64,000 bases of DNA from Onchidella celtica. Lineage: Eukaryota; Mollusca; Gastropoda; Systellommatophora; Onchidiidae. Under the pieces are notes generated by a model. That model searched no databases. It saw only the letters and a list, made by a program, of their open reading frames with translations, and was not told the DNA's origin. Shown piece by piece: positions 9,304 to 21,602 of this stretch. How positions within the stretch are numbered: position 1 is the first letter of the stretch; each line of letters opens with the position of its first letter. The stretch spans positions 85,801,677-85,865,676 of the forward strand of contig OZ007567.1 of the NCBI GenBank assembly GCA_963931925.1, given 5' to 3'. A program made the translations under genes and the position numbers.

Positions 9304-9450
9304 GACTGTGAGTGCGCAGGTGGCTGATGAGTCCAATCTGAGCACGGAAGGCCCTCTGGCAGTGAGGGCAGGGAATGGTGGCTGCTGGATGGGGTCAACG
9401 GCCCTGGATTTCCTCCCCTGTCTTCGTTGTTCCGAAGACTACTACTTCTC
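9304..9450 (-). pseudogene. LINE C-terminal zinc-finger remnant
   Basis: On the minus strand the frame reads CPHCQRAFRAQIGLISHLRTH, a C-x2-C-x12-H-x3-H finger, followed by a short tail and a stop. C-terminal fingers of this 'GLISHLRTH' type are common at the end of LINE-encoded endonuclease/RT proteins in marine invertebrates. A stop lies just upstream in the same frame, so only the tail of the element is left. It passes straight into the minisatellite. Confidence 0.6.
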
Positions 9451-9796
9451 TTCAGCCCTTCGACTGAATGTATTGAAAATTGGCATGTGGACTATTGGTC
9501 TTTATGACCTTACTCAAATATCTTTTGCCCTTTGAAAACACTCATTTTATTTGGTATTTTGCTTCTTTAGGCTTTCAGGGTAGAAATGCAATTGTTTTAC
9601 AGACAGAAAACTACAATTTCTGTTCAAAAAGTGCACACCTCTACTTGTGGACAAGAAAATAACGCCCGAACAGGAAATTTTGTTGTTATAAAAGGACAAT
9701 AGTTGACATGCTCTGCATCAGAAATCAGTAATATTGAATTCGGAACTGGCAACGTGATCTGGCAATGATGCATATACCGTAAAATTGAATGTGTAA
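9451..9796. other. Intergenic spacer, nothing recognised
   Basis: AT-rich sequence without a supported gene. The small open frames have no recognisable content. Confidence 0.45.
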
Positions 9797-9988
9797 GAGA
9801 GGTATCATATTAAGCTCGGCCAGATACAGTCAGATGCTGCCAGCAAAATATACACCAAAGAAATAGTGACAGAAGCTTCATACGATAGGGTCTTTCCGGA
9901 TTTACTAAGGAAATACAGGAAATTAAGTGCGCACTTCTTATCTGCCAACAGCTGACTGTGTCTGACCGGGCCTAGTAGTATACCTCCC
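9797..9988. mobile_element. Fold-back (MITE-like) element, about 190 bp
   Basis: Bases 9797-9846 and 9941-9988 form an imperfect inverted repeat of about 50 bases. The shared blocks are GAGGTAT, GGCC(A/G), GA(T/C)ACAGTCAG and CTG(C/T)(C/T)(A/G)GCA. About 90 bases lie between the arms. Confidence 0.6.
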
Positions 9989-9999
9989 TTTAGTGCAGT

Positions 10000-11280
10000 T
10001 TTGGTAATATTTCAAAAAGATCAAAGGAATTCTCGACTTGGAAAGATTCAAGTTGCTCGGTCAGAAAATCTTAAAGTCATGGAAAATCTGAGATCGCATG
10101 CAAAAAAATTACTGCAATACAACCATTAGTTTTAAATAAAATGTGCAAGATTCTGAGGGCCCGAGTTTCGAAACGCACTATTGATTTGATAGCCTGCTGA
10201 CGATTTTAGTTTTAAAAAAGCGCTCGAGGACAGATCGTCGAACTGTTAGATTGAAGAAATATTTACACAAACCACAGGAATTCTGTGGGGTCGCAGCATG
10301 CAGGGCTCAGAGCAAAGATAAAAATTTAATGTGGAACAGAACTGTAACATGCAACACTGACATAAGAGGACCGTGGTACATGTATTTTACATCGTAGGCT
10401 ACAGCTAGGGGACACAACTCAGTGTTTATTTTTCTCTATTCGGCTTTGTAATTACTCTACTTTCAAATTCTTTAGGCATTTTATTACAAGTATAGTTTCT
10501 TTCTTGCTTGTTCCTAAATGCGGGGCTTTGCCTATAGAAAAAAAAATCTTTAAGAGCATTGCTCAAGACCTCCCATAGAATAAAACGAGTTACGAAAATG
10601 AATTACAGAACGGCCACCTGACTTTGAATGATTAGAGCAGCTGAACGTTCTCGAGTAACATGACACAAACGTGTGCTTTAAGGGGTGAAACAGAGCGAGG
10701 CCAAACCGGTGGATCACCGCCTATAAATTTTGCTTCACACTAGCACAATAAGCACTGCCGGCTGCATCCCGCTAGGTCGCTGCGTGGACAGTGCCTATTG
10801 TGTGAGCATGAAGCAAAATTTATGAGTGCCGAGCCACCGGTCTGGCGCCTGCGCCGGTCCTAGTCTGTTTCACCCCTAATATGTTTAGGAACGCCGAAGC
10901 AAACTCATCTTTCCAACATGAATTATGAATATCTCAACCAAATGGAAAACATTCAGTTTAATTAACTGACGGTTCAAAATGAATGTGTAAACAAATTACA
11001 CGCACTTTATTATCATCATTACGGGAACAAAATCTTTACCAGTAAACAACATTGGATTTGAGGCCTGACTTTTTAAATAGGGTATTTTTACATTCTAAGC
11101 CATTCCTTGACAATGAACTTAACTCAGTATCTTCTCTACTTGGCTTTGTAATTAGACTACTCGCCCCTAACAATTTTCTTTTGGGGATACAACTGGACGT
11201 TGATTCTTTATGACACCAGCAACATTGGCTTGCATTGCGTTTTCTCCAGATTCGTAATGCTGAAGGAAAAAACAACAACA
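10000..11280. other. Intergenic spacer around the fold-back element
   Basis: No gene was found. A short shared segment (AACTCAGT... and GGCTTTGTAATTA) occurs at about 10415-10465 and again at 11117-11160, with a further reverse copy near 25080-25140. It is probably part of a dispersed repeat. Confidence 0.4.
10680..10878. mobile_element. Fold-back MITE with AGGGGTGAAACAG ends
   Basis: The terminal inverted repeat AGGGGTGAAACAG is followed on both arms by related blocks (ACCGGTGG; ATAAATTTTGCTTCA; CACAATA(A/G)GCACTG). The arms span about 85 bases and leave a loop of about 30. The flanks (TTA on the left, AAT on the right) do not give a clear target duplication. Confidence 0.75.
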
Positions 11281-11485
11281 GGCAGACAGACAGACAGACA
11301 ACCAAAAAGATAAATAAATGATAGATAAATATATAGATAGACAGCAAACAGACAGGCAGAAAGATAGATAGACGGACAGACAGACAGACAGACAGACAGG
11401 CAAGCAGGCAGGAAGACAGGCAGACAGACAGGCAGGCAGGAAGGCATGCAGACGGACAGACAGACAGACAGACAGAGAGATAGAG

Positions 11486-11532
<47 letters not shown>
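11281..11532 (+). repeat. (GACA)n/(GATA)n tetranucleotide array
   Basis: About 250 bases of interrupted GACA, GGCA and GATA units end in a pure GATA run. All three minus-strand frames stay open and read as Tyr-Leu-Ser-Ile or Cys-Leu-Ser-Val repeats, which is expected for these units and does not indicate a gene. Confidence 0.95.
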
Positions 11533-11534
11533 CC

Positions 11535-12279
11535 ACGTCCACAAACACGAGACACCACGGTCACCAGGACTAACCCTGACCACTGACCACACCCCAAAAT
11601 CTTGATGTCACAGCATGGAGCATGACCCCCAGATGATGAGTCAGATCAGTTTGCTGGCGTGGGCATGTCGTCCCTGGCAACCGTGTTTAACAGGTAGATA
11701 ATCAAAGTGTTTCTCCAGGTGCCGCAGATGCTGAGACCGCGACACTTTCATTCCTCTATCACACGCCTTGCCTTGTAACATAGGTATGCCACTGGTCATC
11801 TGCGAACACAGAATTGCATTTAGCACTAGATGAAAATGCTGGGTAGTTCTGCAAGCACTATCCAAGCGAGTACATCACCATATCCCCTTGTTTATTATCC
11901 GCACCTGGCCTGAGTAATCTTGTATCACTTACCCCTACAACTAGAACTTTGTCATAGAAACTGCCATAGAATATAATTCAGTTGAAATAACGATAATAGA
12001 TTACTAATAAAGCAACGGCTGGACTGATTAATTATCTGAAATAACGCCTGCTTAAAATACTTTCATCCATGTATTCATACTACCACATAAAATAATAATT
12101 TGCGGGTCTGACTTTACTTAGTTTATGATTGCCCCTAAATGGTGTGCCCTGAGTCCAGTGTCTATAAACAGAAAGATTATCAACCATAATGCGGCTGTGG
12201 AATAAAGAGATATATAGATGAATAAACTGGGAGAAACGCAGGGAAGGATGCCACTAGACAGATCATTATGAAAAATGAT
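11535..12279. other. Intergenic spacer, nothing recognised
   Basis: Non-coding sequence between two microsatellite arrays. No motif or repeat was seen. Confidence 0.5.
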
Positions 12280-12285
12280 AGATTG

Positions 12286-12307
12286 GGGGAGAGAGACAGA
12301 GAAAGAA

Positions 12308-12363
<56 letters not shown>

Positions 12364-12458
12364 AGAGAAGAAGATCGATAACAGAAGACAGACAGACGAA
12401 CGGACGGACGAATTGAAGGATGGGCTGACCGGATGGTGGGATGGGGGTAGGTGGATAA

Positions 12459-12531
<73 letters not shown>

Positions 12532-12544
12532 TAGATAGACAGAC

Positions 12545-12625
<81 letters not shown>
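12286..12625 (+). repeat. (GA)n, (GACA)n and (GATA)n compound microsatellite
   Basis: A GA run (12286-12361) is followed by degenerate purine-rich sequence and then by GATA, GACA and GATA blocks from 12461 to 12625. It is the second array of the same type within 1 kb. The long minus-strand open frames (up to 170 codons) are products of the repeat. Confidence 0.95.
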
Positions 12626-12626
<1 letters not shown>

Positions 12627-12636
12627 GCACAAGGCA

Positions 12637-13800
12637 AATTAGTCCGAACGTTCTAGTGATCGTGAGACTATTTTAACAACAGATGACTGCACCAAACAAA
12701 AAGTCTGAACACTTTCCAGATCGGGGTAAAAATACAATGTTCAGGACGAGGACGTGAAACAATGCAATAAAACATAAAGTCGACTTAAGATAAAATCACA
12801 GATAAAAATAACAAACTGAGTCATAATTCTATTTAAATAGCTGATTTTCAGAATTTTTTTAGTTCATATACTTACGTATACAATAACTTAAAATGTTTCG
12901 AGTCCCCAACTACAGAACCGACTCAAAATCCAACTGTACTTTAGTTTCAAAGGATCATAGGTTTACGGTATCAGCATTATGTCATGTGATTTAAGGAATC
13001 TTTGATTAGAGAAATGATTACGTAAAGGATACGGGGAAGTACAACAGTACCGGTGACTCATAAACTTCGATAACCAAAACAATTTCATCTCACAGGGACG
13101 ACCACAGCCAGCCTCTTTCATCGTCGAGCAGGGAACAAGGGAAAGGGTGGGGTAGTTTGAGTTTGAGTTTGGGTTCAGTCGCGCGTGGTCACGATAACGC
13201 ACTTTGCGCCTTCCACGGTTTTTTTCGTTATCTTGTTTTGAGTTAGTTTTCGGCTTTCAGGCTCTTATAAATAGGACAAAATAAGAATGAAATTAAAAAT
13301 CTACCCGGAAAAGGCGCGTACTGTAAGGTATGAGAATCAGATCTAAAAACTGAATTATTTCAATTATGAAACTTTGGATTTGACGCAATAAAATAGAAGA
13401 AAAAAGTTGGCAGAGCAAGAGATTTTAGAAATCGCGAAGGATTCATTAAATATTATTATGATCTCCACATTTATCACTGACGCAGTCATTAATGTCACGA
13501 TGTTCAAGGAATTCATGACTTCTGTGTTCACTACACTAAATCCCTGTGCACACACTGCTGCAAGCATCACCCTCTGCATATAACCCCCCCCCCCCCCAAA
13601 ACAAAAACAAAAACACACCAGTCCCACTTATTTTCCTTTTTCAAAATCACTGAGACAGTAATGAGTTAAAATGAGGTGGTTACGGTGGGTGATGTGATAA
13701 GATTACGAAACTGGTCGATGAGTTCATGAGTTCAAAGACCTCAAGATACTCTTACAATTCGTGTCAGCTTGTGTTTTATATATAGATCTATTCTCGTACG
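12637..13800. other. Intergenic spacer with a poly-C tract
   Basis: No gene was recognised. A C-run lies at about 13586-13599. The rest is AT-rich. Confidence 0.45.
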
Positions 13801-13892
13801 CATATCTTATGAACTCTTTTTATCAGTGATTGAACCCATACACACAATATCAGTAGATAAAACGGTCAATCACTGACAAATAAGCATGATAT
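13801..13892. mobile_element. Small fold-back element
   Basis: Bases 13801-13835 and 13864-13892 are inverted and share CATATC, TTAT and T(C)AGTGATTGA blocks. The loop is about 28 bases. It is a weak case because the arms are short and imperfect. Confidence 0.4.
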
Positions 13893-13902
13893 GAATATTT
13901 TA

Positions 13903-16900
13903 TCTGTCCCATGTCTGATAACATGAAAGTATTTTCATACCTGAGTCGTTACTGACCGGCATTGAGTTTGGACAGATAATTTTTCAAGTAACTCAGGTAA
14001 GAAACATACAAAAAATTTGACATTTCTTTTTTTTTTTTTTTTAAATCTATCCGTACAATAATCTGCGATGAGGCCTGGAATATTCAGCAAGAAAATCTAT
14101 TACCTGCCAGACGGTTGGAATTCAGTCTGAATTCTGACTATCTAACTTGTAATGAAAACTGGAGTCTATAAAATTTCTCCCAAACTTATTGTAAAAAAAA
14201 AAAAAAAGTTTAATGCAGGCCACGCCTTTCTTTTCTTCATCTCGAATTTCCTGTACTGTGTATTGTTCAGACTCAATGCTGTGAACATAGTTTGTATCAA
14301 TCTGTATTCATTAGTTTATTTCATTGTTCTTATGTAAAAAGTGGACTAATTTTCTCCATCATGAAATTTAATATTGTAAACTGAATTTCATGAGTGTTTT
14401 ATAGTAAGGTGATTAAGAAAAAAAAATTATGCAAGTGGCTGTGTATCCCAGACACTATTGATTATATTCACATGGATATCTTTCGCATTTTTCAAAGTAT
14501 CTCCCTCATGATGCATACAGAAATGTAAATTGTCTAAGCCAGTTGCGAAGAGCCCGGTCGAACGAGTTCTGGGTTTACCCCGTGGTTCTGAATTGACAGC
14601 TCTAGAAAGGTCACAGATGCTCGAAAATTTTCTCCATGGAAGTGCTGTTTCCAATTTAGAGAAAATCCAAAAGTCACAAGATGTTCAGTAAGGTCTGTAG
14701 ACTGGATAGGGCAAACTTAAATTTTGCCTCTGGCGGAAAAAGAGCGGTGGCCTTAAACTTATAAGAACTAGCAATAACATGGTGCAAAACCTATCGAGGA
14801 ATACATAGAGCTGGCTACTCCTTTTTTATAGATGGTATTAACTTTCAGGACGTAGTGTTGCCCTAATGGCTGGAAGTCTCTGGAGTTTCTTCAGACACAG
14901 TCTCAGTTGTCATGGCTTATAAATGTAGAAGAAAATATTGAAAGCTTCTTTTTCCTGAAAATCTGGTCTTAGAAAAGGTGGACGGTCGCCATTTTCATCC
15001 CCATTTTTATTGATTGCTTGCTTGGTGGGGTGGGGGTTGGGGGGGGGGAGACCATGACAGCTGACATAAGACATCACATCTGCCGACCTCCTTGGGCTGC
15101 GGGGGTTCAGGCATATTCAGAAGCTAGCAGAAACATTTCACTCTGCCGCCTTAGTGTTCCTGAGCTAAACGTTGAGTGACTCATTTCACTAACACCGTTT
15201 AAGGATGCACTCGAGAAAAACACATAGGCATCGCTTGACTCTTCAACAACCTTCCTCCTAGCTTATCATTGTGTTTGTTCACAATGTATTTTGTGGCACC
15301 AGACCTATGTTCCGTTTCTAGAACTTCTTCGCTCTCTCTAAACCTACCCACACACTCCATCATACCTACAGGAAGATGTGCTAAAAACGTGACACAAATC
15401 TCCTTGAACTTTCTTTGGAGTAGAGCCGAGATTCACCCATGGGGAAAGTGCAAAGTCTTAAAGTGGTTTCAGAGGTGATGTGATTGTTTGATTTCAGGTT
15501 CAGAGAACCGGAACTTACGTATTGCCGACAAGGCCAGGTGAAAGATTAGGCTATACAATTTATTCCCATGCCAGGATATTAGAATATAATTATACATCTG
15601 TATACTTTCAAACATCCGAAGATTAAACAGTGACGCACGCCGGGTTTTGGGCGGAAATCAACATTTCAAATCACGTTGATGTGGTCGACAACAACAATTA
15701 TACCTCTGCGTTAATCATGCTCGTAATTTCTTGTTTGGCGTCCGATATCTATCGACTGTCACAAAACTAAATCAAGAAGCGACGAAGTGAAATAAATAGT
15801 TAGTTCTTCGTAAATGATATCCACATCGAGAACAGGTTTCCACACAAAAATGGTCATTTTTAATCAGTCACATAGCGATTTTCATTAATTCATCACACTT
15901 CATTCCATTTCAGGCTTCAATGACTGTAATGTAAATAAAGTGACAGATTACAGTTTCATCAGTCCATAGATGAAAAGAAACACATTTAGTGTTATAAACC
16001 CACTTTTCTCCAACAACATTTCGCAGCCAGGATGTGTTGAGGTCTTTGTCTTCTGATGACCCTTGCCCTTAGCATTTGTATGTCATTTGGCCGCCAGGTG
16101 TTTTTTTTTTAAAGACTTTTAAAAAAATGTAATTTAATAGCTGGAAATTGAATAAAATCATGTAGCTACCTGATAAGGTGCCATATTTGTTCACAAGACA
16201 TTGTCAGGTCTCTTAACATTAGGGCAAGATAATATTAGCCTGACAAAAGCACTGAAGGTTGTTAAAATATCCTAGAAAAGTGTCCGTTCACCACTGAAAA
16301 AGACACCTGGTATCACAACTGTGTCGGCCTCAACTTCTCCACTTGAGATTTTTGTCTGTGGTGAGGGTAAGGAAGGGGTGAGGGAGGCAGTACAACAATG
16401 AAAATCAGACTCAGAAAGTAAAAGAATTACATGTATTGTCTATTGGATTTTCTTTGGCCAGACGCTTTACTTGGTCGGGTTTACATAACGTTAGTTGTCG
16501 ATGATACTGCTCGTCTCCTTGGGTTCTCACACCTAGACTCTTACACCTAGGTTTAGAGGAAGACATCGTGGATTTGCTGTGATACTGGCAGATATGGGCC
16601 GCCACCAATGGATCTACATTGCCGTTTAGATAACGCACGTTTAAATGTCACCAGCCTGATATTTCTTTGAAAATTATTAATGTAAGATTCATAAATCTAA
16701 TATACAATAAGATTGTCATTCCTTGGGTGTCCAATTAGTAAAAGTAAACCTTTTTTTATCCATGATATGAGAAAACCGTGCCATAATGATTAGAATTTGA
16801 TTACATGTGACATTTGAAGGGAATGACATTCTTTTTTTAAGCAAAGAGGACAAAAAGGTTTGCCAGACTGAAACATTGGTAGATCGTTAGACAATTGGGA

Positions 16901-17210
16901 ATTGAAAAGATGAGAACCAGAGAACGGGAAGAGAAGGGTGATTAAAAGAAGACTAGAGATGGAGAAGGATAGAAGAAATTGGGGAAAAGAGGCAAAAGTG
17001 TGAGGAATGAAAGGAGAGTGATGACAAGAAGACAGGCAACGGGAGATGGGGATTCAGGGGAGGGGAGAGAGAGAGGAAGACAAGAGGAATTTTCGCCTAT
17101 TTAACGCAGTTTACGTGACTTGCCAGAAAACATTTCTTTATATCTCAAAGTAATTGTGTTTGACAGACCAGAGACAGAAAACAAAGGCTTTTTGCTTGCG
17201 TAATTGACGA
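13903..17210. other. Intergenic spacer, no gene recognised
   Basis: About 3.3 kb of AT-rich sequence. It contains a G-rich run at about 15025-15050, short T and A homopolymers, and a purine-rich stretch at about 16900-17085. No splice-bounded open frame had recognisable protein content. Confidence 0.45.
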
Positions 17211-17214
17211 GGTA

Positions 17215-17404
17215 AGTCAAATTTTGCATGACTTTTGGCCCCTTTCAGATAGTCATTCAAAATTAGTTAAAACTTTGCTATGTGCCGTCTTTACCCGAAG
17301 ATGAAGACGGGAGATATCAAGTGTCAAATGAACACTTACACCGCGTCTTACACTAATTTTGAATGACTATCTGAAAGGGGCCATAAGTCATGCAAGATTT
17401 GACT
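17215..17404. mobile_element. Fold-back MITE, 53-bp arms
   Basis: Bases 17215-17267 and 17352-17404 are nearly perfect inverted copies. They share GGCCCCTTTCAGATAGTCAT, CAAAATTAGT and TTGCATGACTT. The loop is about 85 bases. This is the cleanest fold-back element in the window. Confidence 0.8.
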
Positions 17405-17618
17405 GACCCAGTTTTGGAAAACTATACTGGAAAATTATACTACGGTCCTCTAATAACAACAACAGTCTTTCTTGATTTTTAAAATTGTTTTTCGGCAATT
17501 TCCATTGTGATTTTTAATAATAATTATGTTTTCTGAGGAAAGAACGAAATTGTCCATGCTAAATGCCAGTTAAACTTTTACACTATGACGACTGTGTCAC
17601 AAATCCCAGACTGGGAGA

Positions 17619-18773
17619 TGTAATAAGTTATGACAGGACAACAATCACGAACAAACAAGTTAACACTTAACAGAACAATCCATCAGACTCACACATTTAT
17701 TAAACATAATTATACAGATAATAGCGCAATTACATACATTATATTATTGAAATCAACTGCCGTACAACGGCCTTATTCTCACACACACTCTCCCTCGGAT
17801 CCACAATCCGGTAGTTACTCCTAAAGGCACTTCGGCCTCAGCCTCTCCCCTCAGGGTCTTAATAGCCCATTAATAATTTACTGGCACCGCAGTCTCTCAA
17901 TATCACCTTCCTATTGTCATACACCTTAGCACGCCCCTAGCACCTCAGCAGGGCAATAACACATTATCATTTCAATAGACATTATCATTTCAATAGTACA
18001 TTCTCCCCTCAACATGGCAATAGGGCATTATCACATTCACGCTCATATCTACGTCCCTGTCCGTGGCCTGACTGCCACGACTTTATGTGCCTCTACTGTC
18101 CTGCACTGACAGCCTCACTTCTGGCCTATGTGTGGCCTCCGGCCCTATGCTGGCCTATCCCCTGTGCTCATCGAGGTGGCTCTGCGGCCCGTCCTCGACA
18201 CCTACAAGAATAACATTACATTGGTATAATACCCTACCATTTCTATTCACTCCACCTCTCCTTACAACCCATGAAGCGTACACACACTAGTTCACCTTTC
18301 ACTCACCACACATCTTACGGTAACACACTTCCATCGGAGTACACACTACTCACTCGCGCTACAAATCCATGAACTCACTTTCATCTATCGCTCATGGCGC
18401 ACATTGCTATATCCAATATCAAGGACTTCCACATTCCTCACATATACTTATTTACATCATGGTAATAGACGAATATAATATAATACATCAATCATAATAA
18501 TCAATCAACGTTCTACATACCAGTCATCACTGGAAAGACTCTCTCACTAGTCTTCTCGACTGCTCCCCTTATGTCTGCCCGATGGGCTCTTATTCACAGG
18601 TCCGTTCCGTAGGACCTTCTAACTTGCAGTGATAGTAATACAGCGCTTTCGCCTCATTCAGACCCTCCCACTACTCACAACAGCACGCTTAACTTACTTG
18701 TCTACGTGCGTTAATTTTACTCTACACCCGCTCTGTAGCAATCCCCTTAATTGCACTCACTCCACTCGTGACA
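17619..18773 (-). mobile_element. Possible solo LTR (about 1.15 kb)
   Basis: The block is clearly C-rich and G-poor on the plus strand compared with its AT-rich surroundings. On the minus strand it would begin TGTCAC and end ATTACA, and it has an AATAAA at 17701-17696, about 80 bases before its end, as expected for an LTR. I could not find a convincing target duplication and no internal coding region is present, so the call and both ends are tentative. Confidence 0.3.
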
Positions 18774-21590
18774 GACTGTATCATTGACATTCATAATTTT
18801 AAGGAAGTGTATATCCGTACAACATGTTGCATGGATATGGACAGTGCATATCCGTACAACATGTTTACCAAAAGCGCGACTGGTGAAGGTTTTCTGAAAC
18901 AAAACTTGGTATGGTGAAAGTGACAACACATGGAATAGACAGATGGACCTGGGGGCGTGAGGGTCTAGTCAGTTTGTATCAATGGGCGGTAGTCAGATTG
19001 AATAATCAGGCGAAAAGGGGTTGGGGTAGCCATTGGTGATCGACGTACACTCAAGTATGATACATATTATCTGCGCAGATCGCGCAATCTCCGAGCAGAA
19101 GTTGGATTGTTTTGCTACTAAGCCGATTCATATTTTTAAAAACTATGCAAATTAACAAGGTCAGTAATATAATATTCCGGTGTGTGTTCTACGTCATCGA
19201 ATTGTGTGCGTCTGTCCATATCCGTACGGATATGCGCTTCCTAATTTTAATGACTGTAGTGCTCGAAGTGGTAGGGGTGGATCGGGGGGGGGGGGGGGCG
19301 TCGAGGATAAGCGTATGATAAGCGCTCGTGGGATGAGCAAGGATGAGGAGTAAAAATCATCAAAACTGAGCACACGTACCTTATGAATGACTCCAAAGTA
19401 AACCGAGCTAAAGATTGCGGAAGTGGAGCATCGATGTGTCGGTTTCGTTTGACGTCATAGATTTCACACTTCTCCGAAATGTAACATTTCTACCATTAGC
19501 CACGCATTGCATGACAGTTTTTGTCCCAATTTGAATGTCCAATAAGTTGTTTGTCGTGTGTCTATCTTGAGCGAATTGTAACGTTTTATACATATCAACC
19601 TAGCACTGTTTTAGACAAATTCTGGTAAAAACTTCTGAAGATAAATCTGTGAAAGACAGAAAATAAAGCAATGTCTCAAGAGTATCTGACGCTCATTCTT
19701 GCAATAGCTGCCAAAGCTGCCACTGTTAATTTGACATGCTCACTACATGATAGTATATAAAGTGGCACACGTCAAAATATAAGAATAGAACCATGCTTGT
19801 GCGCGCAGATAAGGAGCTTCCGTATTATTTTTTTTTTTAGGTACTCCAACATAAAATCAATTCAATTTATATTTTAGCCTCACGAATGTCCTGGCTATTG
19901 AAAACTAGTACATTTTATTAAAAGTTCACTCTTTATCTTTCTTTTATAATTTCTTTCATAGTTTCTTCATTTTATTGCTTGTGTTTGTCTTTCTCAAGTA
20001 CAAACGATTTCACCGTCTCTCCTTCCCTCCTCCCTTCATGTCTTTGTCTCGGTCTGTATGTCTCTAAATCCCCTCTCTCGTTCTCTCTCTCTCTCCCTCC
20101 CTGTCACTCTCTCCCCCTTACCCCTCTCTCTTTCTCACTTTCTCTTTGTGTCTCCCCCCCCCCCCAAAGAAAAAACCCCAATCAATTTCCATTTTCAGCA
20201 TTTATTTTCTTTTTCCTTTGATTAGACGAATTCAAAACCTTATAACAAATTCGTAAAGCGGATTCTAGAATGTTATCAAACTCTCTGACTCTCAACGCCT
20301 GAAGTGTCTGATGACTGACTCACTGGCTGTTATGAAGACTGTTATCTGATTATGTAGCCTGATGTTTGATGTGGTTTAGTTTGTCCACAGTAACGTCACG
20401 GCGTCAAAGGGCATGACAACACCCATAAATTTTAATGTGCCCATGTGTATACAGACTTCAACATGACATTAAATACATAGTTACGCTCGAGTGTAAGAAG
20501 GCCTGCGTTGACAAGGTGTTAAAATGCCCAAGATGACCACAGTTTTTCTCGATTGGGGCCATCCATAAAGTCAAAATATGGCAAAGAGGAAAATTTGTAT
20601 GTACCAAAGCCTCGCGTAAGAAATAATACCGAAACGAGACAATAAAACGCAAAGAAATAGGGAAGACAAATCAAACGGACGGTCGCACGATTTTGGCTAT
20701 TTTGACACCCCCCACCTCCCTGTTCGTTTTTTCATTTAAGCTTGGCCTCACCCTCCCCCCCCCCCCAACCCCAAACTAACCCTCTGTACGAGCCCACAGC
20801 CATTAGAAAAGCGAATGTTAATAATAAAGCCTTGATGTTCCAAGACGTTGACAGTTATTTTGCATAGACCATTGACTGTTTCATTAGAAACATGTTTTTT
20901 TAAATATAATCCAAAAGCTGAATTTGCTCCAAATAGGTAAATAAATGCTAACTTTTAAATTACTTTACGGTACCACAATTGAATAACGTACGTAGGCTCT
21001 CCAAACCCTACTTCCCATGTATACGCATTTCGTACACAGGGAGCAATCCTTCTCACTTCGAACGTACGTGCTTTGGTTGAATGGCCCCATTGCGTATCGA
21101 CGAGGCACCATTCCCTTTGTCGTTCAACCTATTTTGCCCTCTGAACTAATAACTATTTATGCGCAACAAAAGAGGATGATAATCATTATCAGAGTTTTAC
21201 ATCAAATGTCTCATATCAGCTTTTGTCATTTATCAAATTATCTTTCATGGGATAAGATAATACAAACAATTTTCGTCGAGTATTTCGAAATAAAAGTAAA
21301 AAAAAAAACAAACACGAGTGAAAGTCCTGCGCCCAGCCTAACATCTCCTGTCAGACACGGTTAATAGTAGAAAAGAACTGTGTGCCAGTGTTTATCAACG
21401 GCATTAGGTGTGTTACATTACATTAATACCATTAAAACTGCACTATCTCATGTTCCCATTAGAATGCTTCATTTCACTTTTTTTTTCTTTTCTTGAGTAT
21501 GGCGCGGCGGGCGGCGAGGAAGAGTGGGAATATTGCAGAGGCAAAAGCCGAATGAAATGTAATGCGTTAAGCGGGCCGTTTTCAACAATT
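18774..21590. other. Intergenic spacer with short repeats
   Basis: No gene was recognised. ATATCCGTACAACATGTT occurs at 18811-18828 and 18848-18865, and an 18-bp perfect palindrome containing ATATCCGTAC lies at 19217-19234. A long G-run is at about 19279-19297, a CT-rich tract at 20030-20165 and a C-run near 20752-20765. Confidence 0.45.
19217..19234. repeat. Perfect 18-bp palindrome
   Basis: CATATCCGTACGGATATG is its own reverse complement. Half of it (ATATCCGTAC) also occurs twice 370-410 bases upstream. Confidence 0.85.
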
Positions 21591-21602
21591 ATTTTATGGC
21601 CG

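Noticed and set aside
9091-9327. Plus-strand protein with a 17-residue repeat
   Set aside because: It results from the 51-bp minisatellite length being a multiple of three. The biological strand is probably minus (LINE tail).
11036-12637. Long minus-strand open frames (up to 170 codons) reading Tyr-Leu-Ser-Ile repeats
   Set aside because: They are translations of GATA/GACA microsatellites, which have no stop in any frame. All three frames are open at once.
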